64,000 nt of DNA, from assembly GCA_963833835.1 (NCBI GenBank), contig CAWHZI010000009.1, positions 244,169 to 308,168 on the forward strand, in the 5' to 3' direction. The first letter of the stretch is position 1; every line of letters starts with the position of its first letter. The notes beneath the pieces were generated by a model, which worked only from the letters and a program-made list of their open reading frames with translations, did no database searches and was not told the origin of the DNA. This document shows positions 1 through 8,540 of the stretch, in pieces. The position numbers and the translations under genes are program-made. The stretch comes from Bog-532 sp963833835. GTDB lineage: Bacteria > Actinomycetota > Actinomycetes > Streptosporangiales > Streptosporangiaceae.

Positions 1-1502
1 CCGATCGCGTCCTTCACGTGCACGTCGATCTTGGGCGCGTAGAACGCGCCCTCGCCCTCGGCCACGGTGTAGGGCAGCCCGGACTTGTCCAGCGCGGACT
101 TCAGCGCGGCCTCGGCCTCGGTCCACTCCTCCGGGGTGCCCACGTACTTCTCCGGGCGGGTGGACAGCTCGGCCTCGAAGTCGGTCAGCCCGAAGTCACG
201 CAGCAGCCCGACCACGAAGTCCAGCAGCGAGGCCAGCTCCGGGGCCAGCTGCTCGACGGTGCAGAAGATGTGCGAGTCGTCCTGGGTGAAGCCGCGGGCC
301 CGGGTCAGGCCGTGCACCACGCCGGACTTCTCGTACCGGTACACAGTGCCGAACTCGAACAGCCGCAGCGGCAGCTCCCGGTAGGAGCGACCGCGCGAGG
401 AGTAGATCAGCACATGCATCGGGCAGTTCATCGGCTTGGCGTAGTAGTCCACGCCGTCGATGTCCATCGGAGAGAACATGCTCTCCTTGTAGAAGCCCAG
501 GTGGCCGGAGCGCTCGAACAGCTCACCCTTGGTGATGTGCGGGGTGTTGACGAACTGGTACCCGCCCTCCTCGTGGCGGCGCCGCGAGTAGTCCTCCATC
601 ACCCGGCGGATGATGCCGCCCTTGGGGTGGAACACCGGCAGCCCGCTGCCGATCTCGGTCGGGAACGAGAACAGGTCCAGCTCGGCGCCGAGCTTGCGGT
701 GGTCGCGCCGCTCGGCCTCGGCCAGCATGGCCAGGTACTCGTCCTGCAGCGGCCGGGACTCCCAGGCGGTGCCGTAGATCCGCTGCAGCTGCGCGTTCTT
801 CTCACTCCCCCGCCAGTACGCGCCGCTGCTCCGCATCAGCTTGAACGCCGGGATGAAGCGGGTGGTGGGCAGGTGCGGGCCGCGGCACAGGTCCTTCCAG
901 ATGACCTCGCCGGTGCCGGGGTTCAGGTTGTCGTAGATGGTCAGCTCGGACCCGCCGACCTCGACCGACTCGTCGGCGTCCTGGGGCTCGGAGCCGCCCT
1001 TGAGCCCGATCAGCTCCAGCTTGTACGGCTCGCCGGCCAGCTCGGCACGGGCGTCGCCGTCGCTGACCACCCGGCGGGAGAACCGCTGGCCCTGCTTGAC
1101 GATCTGCCGCATCCGCGACTCGATGGCCTTGAGGCTGTCCGGCTCGAACGGCTTGTCCACGTCGAAGTCGTAGTAGAACCCCGCCTCCACCGGCGGGCCG
1201 ATGCCCAGCTTGGCCTCGGGGTTCAGGTCCTGCACGGCCTGGGCCATGACGTGCGCGGTCGAATGGCGCAGGATCGCGCGGCCGTCCGGGTCGCTGATCT
1301 CGACCGGCTCGATCACGTCGCCCTCGGCCACCGGGCAAGCCAGGTCGCGCAGCTCGCCGTTGACCCGGGCCGCGATCACCGCGTGTGCACCGGGCTGCTG
1401 GTCGCCCAGGCCGGCCTCGGCCAGCGCCTGCCCGGCCGTCGTGGCCGCCTCGACCACATGCTCGCGTCCGGCGAGAGTGATACGAAGCTGCTGGGTCGAC
1501 AC
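1..1502 (-). CDS. thrS: Threonyl-tRNA synthetase, 3' end outside window
   Basis: Class II aminoacyl-tRNA synthetase that charges tRNA-Thr with threonine in the cytoplasm. About 500 N-terminal residues are present; the usual length is about 660, so the rest of the catalytic core and the anticodon-binding domain lie before base 1. Visible parts are an N-terminal TGS domain (about residues 1-65), the SAD/editing domain with the HSTAHVMAQAV zinc-type motif, and the start of the catalytic domain (SGHLGFYKESMF, NCPMHVLIY). I chose GTG at 1502 because a GGAG lies just upstream (1510-1513) and the protein then begins directly with the TGS domain. It follows the alpha/beta hydrolase gene by about 80 bp on the same strand. 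No T-box-like leader was recognised. Identification is firm; only the extent is limited by the window. Confidence 0.96.
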   Translation of the reverse strand, partial: MSTQQLRITLAGREHVVEAATTAGQALAEAGLGDQQPGAHAVIAARVNGELRDLACPVAEGDVIEPVEISDPDGRAILRHSTAHVMAQAVQDLNPEAKLGIGPPVEAGFYYDFDVDKPFEPDSLKAIESRMRQIVKQGQRFSRRVVSDGDARAELAGEPYKLELIGLKGGSEPQDADESVEVGGSELTIYDNLNPGTGEVIWKDLCRGPHLPTTRFIPAFKLMRSSGAYWRGSEKNAQLQRIYGTAWESRPLQDEYLAMLAEAERRDHRKLGAELDLFSFPTEIGSGLPVFHPKGGIIRRVMEDYSRRRHEEGGYQFVNTPHITKGELFERSGHLGFYKESMFSPMDIDGVDYYAKPMNCPMHVLIYSSRGRSYRELPLRLFEFGTVYRYEKSGVVHGLTRARGFTQDDSHIFCTVEQLAPELASLLDFVVGLLRDFGLTDFEAELSTRPEKYVGTPEEWTEAEAALKSALDKSGLPYTVAEGEGAFYAPKIDVHVKDAI

Positions 1503-1536
1503 GGCGGTACTCCTTGGCGCGGTTACGGGATGAGCG

Positions 1537-1553
1537 GGGACTTGCCCTGTCCC
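1537..1553. promoter_or_regulatory. GGGAC-N7-GTCCC inverted repeat upstream of thrS
   Basis: An inverted repeat, GGGAC then 7 bases then GTCCC, lies in the 80-bp gap between the alpha/beta hydrolase stop and the thrS start, about 35 bp upstream of the GTG. It could be a small hairpin or an operator. A DosR box has the same half-sites but a 4-base spacer, so I do not call it one. Confidence 0.25.
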
Positions 1554-1582
1554 GATGCTATCGGTGCGCGCCGGGTGGCGTG

Positions 1583-2518
1583 TCAGCTCCGCAGGCCCGC
1601 CAGATCGAGCAGATCGGTGAGGATCTCGTCGTAGTGGTGGTGCTCCAGACTGAGGTGGCCCTCGCCGGGCAGCAGGTGGACCCGGGCGCCGGGCAGGTGA
1701 GCGCCCAGCCACTGACCGTGCGCGAACGGCACCATGCGGTCCTGGTCGCCCTGCCAGACCGCGACCGGGGCGGGCGGGTCGTCTGAGTCGGGCACTCCAG
1801 TGACCGGTGAGGGGTTGCGGCCGAACTCGAAGCCCCAGTCACTGGCGAACGCCATGTCGTCCTCGTACCAGCCGGCGATACCGCGGGCCACCGCGGCGCG
1901 CAGGGAGGCGGCCATATAGTCGGCGTACTCCCCGGTCAGCACGGCCTTGTCGGCGTCGTCGATCAGGCCGCCCAGGCCGGTGATGATGTCGCCGCCGGTG
2001 ATCGCGCCCAGCGCCGCCGCGCCCTTTTCCAGGAACGCGGTCAGGTCAGCCGGGCTGCTCTCCGCCGCGCCGAATTCCTCGATATTCTCCGGGCCCATCC
2101 CGGCCAGCCAGTCCAGGCCCTCGGCGTCACGCGGCGCGACCCCGGAGATCGACGCGGCCGCCAGGCACCGGCGGGGCAGCAGGTAGGCGCAGGCCAGGGC
2201 GTGCGGGCCGCCGCCCGAGGTCCCGTGGGTCACGAACGTCTCCGCGCCCAGCGCGTCCAGGACCTCAGCCACGTCTTCGGCCACGTTGGCCACCCGGCGG
2301 CCCGGTCGCGGGCTGGACCGGCTGTAGCCGGGCCGGGCCAGGTGGATGACCCGCAGGCCGTGGCTGACAGCCTGCTCGGTGGGGGGGTCGTAAGGCACCA
2401 GTCCGCCGCCGGGCGTGCCGTGATGCACCACGAGCGGCAGCCCGCCGGGCGGACCAAGGGCCAGGACTTCGACGTTGCGGCCGTCCGTCAGGGCGATGGT
2501 CAGGCGCTCGGTCTGCAT
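1583..2518 (-). CDS. Alpha/beta-fold hydrolase
   Basis: Protein of 311 residues with the alpha/beta hydrolase fold. It shows the oxyanion segment HHGTPGG near residue 33, a nucleophile elbow GTSGG with Ser101, a late acid in WQGDQDRMVP and the catalytic histidine in GEGHLSL near the C-terminus. The catalytic triad is therefore complete. Substrate cannot be deduced; relatives are esterases, epoxide hydrolases and lactonases. It is the last gene of the minus-strand run xfp-ackA-PPOX-hydrolase, starting 12 bp after the PPOX gene, so co-transcription is likely. There is no signal peptide, so it is probably cytoplasmic. Confidence 0.85.
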   Translation of the reverse strand: MQTERLTIALTDGRNVEVLALGPPGGLPLVVHHGTPGGGLVPYDPPTEQAVSHGLRVIHLARPGYSRSSPRPGRRVANVAEDVAEVLDALGAETFVTHGTSGGGPHALACAYLLPRRCLAAASISGVAPRDAEGLDWLAGMGPENIEEFGAAESSPADLTAFLEKGAAALGAITGGDIITGLGGLIDDADKAVLTGEYADYMAASLRAAVARGIAGWYEDDMAFASDWGFEFGRNPSPVTGVPDSDDPPAPVAVWQGDQDRMVPFAHGQWLGAHLPGARVHLLPGEGHLSLEHHHYDEILTDLLDLAGLRS

Positions 2519-2530
2519 GTCGTGATCCTC

Positions 2531-2980
2531 CTACCGGGCCGGGTTGGAGTAAACCCGGTCCGGGCTGAGCAGGACGGCAGCCCGCCGCTGCGCCGCCATC
2601 ACCTGGTCGTAGGCGTCCCAGTCCTCGTGCGTGCCGCCGGCCGCGGTGAAGATCTCGCGCAGCAGCCGCCGGAGCCGGTCCGCGTCCACCCCGGGTTGCG
2701 GGTCGTCCGGGCCGGCCAGCTCGACCGCGCCCTCGGCGGTGGCCCACTCCCAGCCGGCCCGGATGGTCACCGTGGCCCGGGGCCGCTCGCGCAGGTTGTC
2801 CAGTTTGCGGGTGCCGCCGCGGACCACGAAGCCGACCACCGGAGCGCCGGTCAGCGGATGATCGAGCACGCCCGCGTTGACCACGGTGGACTGGATGGTG
2901 TGGTCCGGGCGCGAAGTGGACACGGTCACCAGGCCGTGCTCGCGCGGGACCAAACGGCTGAAGCCGGAAAGATCGGTCAC
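2531..2980 (-). CDS. PPOX-class split-barrel flavin/F420-dependent oxidoreductase
   Basis: Protein of 149 residues resembling the actinobacterial pyridoxamine-5'-phosphate-oxidase-like split beta-barrel family, many members of which bind F420 or FMN. Typical features are an N-terminal HGLVTVST strand, the VVGFVVRGGTRKLDNLRERPRATVTI core in which the RKLxNLR segment contacts cofactor phosphate in relatives, and a C-terminal RVYSNPAR. It overlaps the 3' end of ackA by 4 nt (ATG at 2980, ackA stop at 2977-2979), so translation is coupled. The exact substrate is unknown. The family call is firm, but the cofactor (F420 or FMN) is inference. Confidence 0.82.
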   Translation of the reverse strand: MTDLSGFSRLVPREHGLVTVSTSRPDHTIQSTVVNAGVLDHPLTGAPVVGFVVRGGTRKLDNLRERPRATVTIRAGWEWATAEGAVELAGPDDPQPGVDADRLRRLLREIFTAAGGTHEDWDAYDQVMAAQRRAAVLLSPDRVYSNPAR

Positions 2981-4071
2981 GGCCCCAGTATCTCCCGCAC
3001 CTGACGCGCGATCTCAAGGTCTTCCCGTGCGGCGATGACGAACGTACGGACGCCGGCACCCGGATCGGTGATGTCGGTGTCGCCGGCGGCACTGGCGTTG
3101 CGCGCGGCGTCCACGCTCACGCCGAGGAAACTCAGCCCGGCCGCGGCCCAGCGCCGGATGTCCGGCGCGTGCTCCCCCACTCCCCCGGTGAACACCAGCG
3201 TGTCGAGCCCGTTCAGTGCGGCCGCCATCGACCCGGCCAGCCCGCACAGCCGGTGCAGGTACACCTCCAGCGCCAGTCGCGCCCGCTCGTCGCCGGCGTC
3301 CGCGTCCTGCAGGACCTGGCGCATGTCCCCGGTGCCGGCCAGCCCCTTCAAACCCGAGTCGTGCTCCAGCCGGGCGCTCAGGTCGGCCGGCGCGATCTGG
3401 GCGTGCTCGGTCAGCCACAGCACCAGGCCCGGGTCGACGGTGCCGGACCGGGTGCCCATGACCAGGCCTTCCAGCGGGGTGAAGCCCATCGTGGTGTCGA
3501 CCGACCGGCCGTCCCGTACCGCGGCCAGCGAGGCACCCGAGCCCAGGTGGCACACCACGAGCCGAGGCGGGGTGCGGCCGGTCAGCTCGCTGACCCGCCG
3601 GGTGGCGTAGGCGTGCGAGAGACCGTGGAAGCCGTACCGCTTGATCTGCCAGCGCCGCCGCCAGTCCTCGGGCAGCGCGTAGGTCGAGGCGGCCGCGGGC
3701 ATGGTGGCGTGAAAGGCGGTATCGAAGCAGGCCACCGCGGGCAGCCCGGGCAGCGCCTGGCTGACCGCGTCGATGCCCGCCAGTGACTTGGGCTGGTGCA
3801 GCGGGGCCAGGTCGGTCAGCTGGTCCAGCTTGCCCCGGACAGCGGCGTCCAGCCGGACCGGCCCGGTGAACTCGCTGCCGCCGTGCACCACCCGGTGCCC
3901 CACCGCGTCCGCGGTCCGGGCGTCCAGCTGGTCCAGCTCGCGCGCCACCTCGTCCGCGTCGAACTGGCCGCCATGGGCGGTCAGCTCCTTGGCCCCAGCC
4001 AGCTGATCATCGTCGTCCAGCAAGCTGAGCTTGAGCGAGCTGGAGCCGGCGTTGACGACCAGAATGCGCAT
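2977..4071 (-). CDS. ackA: Acetate kinase
   Basis: Acetate kinase of 364 residues, converting acetyl phosphate and ADP to acetate and ATP in the cytoplasm. Family signatures are the N-terminal VNAGSSSLKLSLL motif, the HRVVHGG motif, FDTAFH, the YGFHGLSH motif, CHLGSGASLAA, the MGFTPLEGLVMGTRSG block and FTGGVGEHA. It is somewhat shorter than the usual ~400 residues but has all blocks. The ATG overlaps the xfp stop by one base (TGATG), so it is translationally coupled to phosphoketolase, which makes its substrate acetyl phosphate. Together they form a short ATP-yielding branch from pentose phosphates to acetate. No pta gene is present nearby. Confidence 0.95.
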   Translation of the reverse strand: MRILVVNAGSSSLKLSLLDDDDQLAGAKELTAHGGQFDADEVARELDQLDARTADAVGHRVVHGGSEFTGPVRLDAAVRGKLDQLTDLAPLHQPKSLAGIDAVSQALPGLPAVACFDTAFHATMPAAASTYALPEDWRRRWQIKRYGFHGLSHAYATRRVSELTGRTPPRLVVCHLGSGASLAAVRDGRSVDTTMGFTPLEGLVMGTRSGTVDPGLVLWLTEHAQIAPADLSARLEHDSGLKGLAGTGDMRQVLQDADAGDERARLALEVYLHRLCGLAGSMAAALNGLDTLVFTGGVGEHAPDIRRWAAAGLSFLGVSVDAARNASAAGDTDITDPGAGVRTFVIAAREDLEIARQVREILGP

Positions 4072-6437
4072 CAGTACGGCCAGGCCCAGTTGGTGATCTC
4101 CGGGGCGTCCTCGCCGTGCTCGCGGGTGTAGGCGACGGCCTTCAGCCGCTGGTCGGTCATCAGCTGGCGGACGTGCCCGGCCCGGGTGGCCAGCCCCGGC
4201 ACCCGGTCGATCACGTCGATGACCAGGTGGAACCGGTCCAGGTCATTGAGCCGGACCATGTCGAACGGCGTGGTGGTGGTGCCGCGCTCCTTGTACCCGC
4301 GCACGTGCAGGTTGTCGTGACCGTGGCGCCGGTAGGCCAGCCGGTGGATCAGCCACGGGTAACCGTGGAAGGCGAAGATGACCGGCCGGTCGACCGTGAA
4401 CAACGCGTCGTATTCCGGATCGGACATGCCGTGCGGATGCTCGGTCTCCGGCAGCAGGCGCATCAGGTCGACCACGTTGACCACCCGGACCTTCAGCTCC
4501 GGCAGATGCTGGCGGAGCAGGTCGGCGGCGGCCAGCGTCTCCAGCGCGGGGATGTCGCCGCAGCAGGCCAGCACCACGTCGGGCTCGCCGGGATTGTCAT
4601 TGCTGGCCCACTCCCAGATCCCGGCGCCCCGGGTGCAGTGGATGATCGCGTCCTCCATGGACAGCCAGTTCGGCTGCGGCTGCTTGCCCGCCACGATCAC
4701 GTTGACGTAGTTCTGCGAGCGCAGGCAGTGGTCCGCGGTGGACAGCAGGGTGTTGGCGTCCGGGGGCAGGTAGACCCGGACGATTTCGGGCCGCTTGTTC
4801 AGCACCACGTCCAGGAAGCCCGGGTCCTGGTGCGAGAACCCGTTGTTGTCCTGGCGCCAGACCAGCGAGGACAGGAGGTAGTTGAGCGAGGAGATGGGCC
4901 GCCGCCACTCGATCCGGTTGCAGGCCTCGAGCCACTTGGCGTGCTGGTTGAACATCGAGTCGACGATGTGCACGAACGCTTCGTAGCAGTTGAACAGGCC
5001 GTGCCGGCCGGTGAGCAGGTAGCCCTCGAGCCAGCCCTCGCACTGGTGCTCCGACAGCACCTCCATGACCCGGCCGGTGGGGGCCAGGTCGTTGTCCCCG
5101 GGGATGATCTCGGCGTCGAAGACCCGGGTCGTGGCCTCGAATACGTCCTGCAGCCGGTTGGACGCGGTCTCGTCCGGGCCCATCATCCGGAACGTGGCCG
5201 GGTTGCGCCGGATCACGTCCCGCAGCCAGCCGCCGAGCACCTTGGTGCCCTCGGTGGCGCCGGTGCCCTCCTTGACCGGGACGGCGTAGTCGCGGAAGTC
5301 GGGCAGGTCCAGGTCGCGGCGGAGCAGGCCGCCGTTGGTGTGCGGGTTGGCGCTCATGCGGCGGCCGCCCGCCGGGGCCAGCGCGGCCAGGTCAGGGACC
5401 AGCGTCCCGTCCGGTCCGAACAGTTCCTCCGGCCGGTAGCCGCGCATCCACTCCTCGAGCTGGCGCAGGTGCTCGGGGTTGGTCCGCACTTCCATGAGGG
5501 GCACCTGGTGGGCCCGCCAGGTGCCCTCCACCGGCAGGCCGTCGACGACCTTGGGGCCGGTCCAGCCCTTGGGCGTCTGCAGCACGATCACCGGCCAGCG
5601 CGGGCGGGACCCGTCCCCGCCGGCGCGGGCGCGATGCTGGATGGCCGCGATCTCGTCGGCCACCGTGTCCAGGGTGGCGGCCAGCTGCTGGTGCACCAGG
5701 TCCGGATCGTCGCCGGCCACCCGGTAGACCCGGTAGCCGTAGCCCGTGAGCAGCGCGTCCAGCTCCCCGTCCGGGATCCGGGCCAGCACGGTCGGGTTGG
5801 CGATCTTGTAGCCGTTCAGGTGCAGGATCGGCAGCACCGCGCCGTCCTGGGCCGCGTTGAGGAACTTGTTGGAGTGCCAGCTGGTGGCCAGCGGGCCGGT
5901 CTCGGCCTCGCCGTCGCCGACCACGCACACCGCGATCAGGTCCGGGTTGTCGAATACCGCCCCGTAGGCGTGGGCCAGGGAGTAACCCAGCTCACCGCCC
6001 TCGTGGATGGAACCGGGGGTCTCCGGGGCGGCGTGGCTGGGGATGCCACCCGGAAAGGAGAACTGGCGGAACAGCCGGCTCATCCCGGTCTCGTCCTGGG
6101 CGATGTTGGGGTACAGCTCGCTGTAGGTGCCCTCGAGGTAGGTGTTGGCCACGATCCCCGGGCCGCCGTGGCCGGGCCCGGTCACGTAGAGCATGTTCAG
6201 GTCCCGGGCCCGGATCAGCCGGTTGACGTGGGCGTAGATCAGGTTCAGCCCGGGCGTGGTGCCCCAGTGCCCCAGCAGCCGGGGCTTGATGTGCTCGGGC
6301 CGCAGCGGCTCGCGCAGCAGCGGGTTCTCACCCAGCAGGTAGATCTGCCCGACGGACAGGTAGTTGGCGGCCCGCCAGTACGCGTCCAGGTTCTTGAGCT
6401 CGTTCGCGGTCAGGGGGCCCTGCTCGGTCACCGTCAC
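4071..6437 (-). CDS. xfp: Xylulose-5-phosphate/fructose-6-phosphate phosphoketolase
   Basis: Thiamine-diphosphate enzyme of 788 residues, the usual length. It splits xylulose 5-phosphate (and often fructose 6-phosphate) with phosphate into acetyl phosphate plus glyceraldehyde 3-phosphate or erythrose 4-phosphate. Diagnostic blocks are TGPGHGGPG, the SFPGGIPSHAAPETPGSIHEGGELGYSL region, GDGEAETGPLATSWHSNKFLN, HLNGYKIANPT and the C-terminal FAFHGYPWLIH. The start is GTG at 6437, preceded by GAGGAGAAG. It sits between an Rv1733c-like membrane protein gene and ackA, all on one strand. Placement beside a DosS-like kinase suggests use when respiration is limited; that is inference. Confidence 0.96.
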   Translation of the reverse strand: MTVTEQGPLTANELKNLDAYWRAANYLSVGQIYLLGENPLLREPLRPEHIKPRLLGHWGTTPGLNLIYAHVNRLIRARDLNMLYVTGPGHGGPGIVANTYLEGTYSELYPNIAQDETGMSRLFRQFSFPGGIPSHAAPETPGSIHEGGELGYSLAHAYGAVFDNPDLIAVCVVGDGEAETGPLATSWHSNKFLNAAQDGAVLPILHLNGYKIANPTVLARIPDGELDALLTGYGYRVYRVAGDDPDLVHQQLAATLDTVADEIAAIQHRARAGGDGSRPRWPVIVLQTPKGWTGPKVVDGLPVEGTWRAHQVPLMEVRTNPEHLRQLEEWMRGYRPEELFGPDGTLVPDLAALAPAGGRRMSANPHTNGGLLRRDLDLPDFRDYAVPVKEGTGATEGTKVLGGWLRDVIRRNPATFRMMGPDETASNRLQDVFEATTRVFDAEIIPGDNDLAPTGRVMEVLSEHQCEGWLEGYLLTGRHGLFNCYEAFVHIVDSMFNQHAKWLEACNRIEWRRPISSLNYLLSSLVWRQDNNGFSHQDPGFLDVVLNKRPEIVRVYLPPDANTLLSTADHCLRSQNYVNVIVAGKQPQPNWLSMEDAIIHCTRGAGIWEWASNDNPGEPDVVLACCGDIPALETLAAADLLRQHLPELKVRVVNVVDLMRLLPETEHPHGMSDPEYDALFTVDRPVIFAFHGYPWLIHRLAYRRHGHDNLHVRGYKERGTTTTPFDMVRLNDLDRFHLVIDVIDRVPGLATRAGHVRQLMTDQRLKAVAYTREHGEDAPEITNWAWPY

Positions 6438-6475
6438 GGCTTCTCCTCATGGTCCCGGCCGTCCCGGCGAGCCTA

Positions 6476-7111
6476 TTACCGGTAGTTGCTCCACAGCGGG
6501 CCGGTGGCACGCCATTCGGCGTCCCAGGCGGCCATCCTCCGCCGCTGCAGTATCCGCCAGATGACCAACGCCGAAACGCCGAGCAACAAGGAGAAGCCGA
6601 GCACGGCCAGCAGGCCGGCGAAGAAGGCCTGGTGCGCGATCTGCGGCCGGGCCAGCGGCGGATCGGTCAGCTGGCCCGACGGGCCGGTCCAGACGCTGAC
6701 GGTGGCCCCGGTACGGACCCCGGCCGGGGTGGTGACCTGGCCCGTGTGCGACGTCCCGGCCTCGCTCCAGCGGACCGGGACCTGGGCCAGGTAGACCGCA
6801 CCGTAGGGGTTTTCCTGGGGCCGCGGCACGCCCTTCAGCACCACGGCGCTGACCTGGTGCCAGGCAGCCTGCTCCGCGCGCGCCGTGGCCACGCCCCCGT
6901 CCCACGACCACCGCCCGACCCCGAGCGCGAGCAGCGGTGTGGCGATCAGGAACACGGCCAGCAGCGAGAGCGCGGCCATGCCCTCGAGCCGGTCCACCGG
7001 GCGGCGGAGCGGGTTGTGGTCGGGCCGCAGCCCGTTGACCGTCCGGGCCCACCATCGGACGTGTGGTGCCCGGCCGCCTCCCAGCGCCGTCATCCTTCGC
7101 CACCTGCGCAT
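6476..7111 (-). CDS. Rv1733c-family two-helix membrane protein
   Basis: Membrane protein of 211 residues resembling the actinobacterial Rv1733c family, whose namesake is a DosR-regulon protein. A basic N-terminus (MRRWRRMTALGG) is followed by a transmembrane helix at about residues 44-66, an extracytoplasmic domain of about 95 residues carrying TGQVTTPAGVRTG, and a second helix at about 160-187 with a basic tail. Function in the family is unknown. I chose ATG at 7111 because GGAGG lies about 10 bases upstream; ATG at 7093 is the alternative. The frame stays open further upstream but would run into the divergent kinase promoter. It is the first gene of the probable operon leading to xfp, 38 bp downstream. 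Confidence 0.8.
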   Translation of the reverse strand: MRRWRRMTALGGGRAPHVRWWARTVNGLRPDHNPLRRPVDRLEGMAALSLLAVFLIATPLLALGVGRWSWDGGVATARAEQAAWHQVSAVVLKGVPRPQENPYGAVYLAQVPVRWSEAGTSHTGQVTTPAGVRTGATVSVWTGPSGQLTDPPLARPQIAHQAFFAGLLAVLGFSLLLGVSALVIWRILQRRRMAAWDAEWRATGPLWSNYR

Positions 7112-7206
7112 CGCTGCCCAGCCTCCGCCGTCGGGAACTTTCGCTTCTTTCCTTACCCGCAGTTGCGGAAGATAACTGGCCGAACCGACACGAGGAGGGT
7201 TACCGT

Positions 7207-8430
7207 TTGCCGGTGGACAGGGGACCGCAGGCCGCCGGGGTGTCGCTGGCCACCGGCGGATCGCTGGCCGACGAGAACGCCCGGCTGTACGAAGAGGCAC
7301 AGCGCCAGCACCGCTGGCTGCAGGCCAGCGGCGAGGTCGCCACCAGCCTGCTGTCCGGCACCGACCCGCGGCAGGTGCTGGCCGCGATCACGGCCCAGGT
7401 GCACGAGCTGTCCGGCGCCGACCTCGTGGTGGTGGCCCTCCCCGAGGACGGCGGGCGCCGCATCGCGATCGCCTCGGCCGTGGGCGACGGCGCCGACAGC
7501 GTCGTCGGGCTGGTGCTGCCCGCCGACCGCTCCCTGGCCGGCCAGGTCCTGGCCACTGGGACGCCGGTGACGGTATCGGATTACCTGGCCGACCCGCGGG
7601 GGGCCGAGGCGGCCCGGGACCTGATGGGTCACATAGGCCCGAAGATGATCTTCCCGCTGGGCGCGCCGGGCAACGTCCTCGGCGCGCTGAGCGTCGGCCG
7701 CCGCCGGGGCGGGCCGCCGTTCACGCCGGCCACCGCCGACGTCATTGCCTCGTTCGCGGCCCAGGCCGGGGTCGCGCTCGAGCTGGCCGCGCGCCGCTCG
7801 GACGCGGAGCGGCTGTCGCTGTACGAGGACCGGGACCGGATCGCCCGCGACTTGCACGACCTGGTCATCCAGCGGCTGTACGCCACCGGCATGGCGCTGG
7901 AGGGTACGGTCTCGATGATCGTCGTGCCGGAGGTGGCGGACCGGGTCCGCAACGCCGTCGACGCCATGGACGAGACCATCAAGGACATCCGGGCGACGAT
8001 CTTCGCGCTGCAGGCCCGGGCCGATAGCCCGGCGGCCAGGCTGCGGCCGGACATCGTGGGCATCGTGGACGAGATGGCGGCGATGCTCGGGTTCGCGCCG
8101 TCGCTGCGGCTCGGTCACGGGCTGGACCACGCGGTCGGGCCGGAGACGTCCGAGTACCTGCTGACCGCGCTGCGGGAGGCATTGTCGAACACCGCGCGCC
8201 ACGCGAAGGCGACCAAGGTCGAGGTCAGCGTGGAGGTGGACCAGTCGGATCAGCTCGTGCTGCGGGTCACCGACAACGGGACCGGGATCCCGGCTGGCGT
8301 GCACCGCAGCGGGCTGCGCAATCTGGCCCAGCGAGCGGGCATCCTGGGCGGCGTGCTGGAGCTGGGCCCGGCCGCCCAACCGGGCGGCGGCACCGCGCTG
8401 GTGTGGCGGGTCCCGCGGATGACCGCCTGA
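7207..8430 (+). CDS. DosS/DevS-like GAF sensor histidine kinase
   Basis: Histidine kinase of about 407 residues. Order: a short N-terminal helix, one GAF domain (about 50-200), a HisKA_3 dimerisation/phosphotransfer helix with DRDRIARDLHDLVIQRL (phospho-acceptor His217) and a C-terminal HATPase domain (NTARHAKATKVEV, DNGTGIP, GLRNLAQRAG). The H-box is almost that of mycobacterial DevS/DosS. DevS has two GAF domains and about 570 residues; this protein has one, so haem sensing cannot be assumed. I chose TTG at 7207, preceded by GGAGGG at 7194-7199; GTG at 7213 is possible. It is divergent from the Rv1733c-like/xfp operon (95-bp gap) and convergent with the DosR-like regulator, its likely partner. 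Confidence 0.88.
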   Translation: MPVDRGPQAAGVSLATGGSLADENARLYEEAQRQHRWLQASGEVATSLLSGTDPRQVLAAITAQVHELSGADLVVVALPEDGGRRIAIASAVGDGADSVVGLVLPADRSLAGQVLATGTPVTVSDYLADPRGAEAARDLMGHIGPKMIFPLGAPGNVLGALSVGRRRGGPPFTPATADVIASFAAQAGVALELAARRSDAERLSLYEDRDRIARDLHDLVIQRLYATGMALEGTVSMIVVPEVADRVRNAVDAMDETIKDIRATIFALQARADSPAARLRPDIVGIVDEMAAMLGFAPSLRLGHGLDHAVGPETSEYLLTALREALSNTARHAKATKVEVSVEVDQSDQLVLRVTDNGTGIPAGVHRSGLRNLAQRAGILGGVLELGPAAQPGGGTALVWRVPRMTA

Positions 8431-8540
8431 GGACAGCTCAGCCCGACGGTGGCGTGGTCGCGGGCGCAAACCCGGTCCAGCGGAGTCTGGGCGGAAGGTG
8501 CGCGGCGTCGTTGAAGCTGCGGCGGTCTGTGCCGCGCGCG

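Noticed and set aside
1503..1582. T-box leader for thrS
   Set aside because: Only 80 bp separate thrS from the preceding gene, too short for a T-box, and no T-box core was seen.
6451..6467. Two GTCCC words just upstream of xfp as a DosR box
   Set aside because: They are direct repeats 9 bp apart, not the GGGAC-N4-GTCCC palindrome, and sit too close to the start codon.
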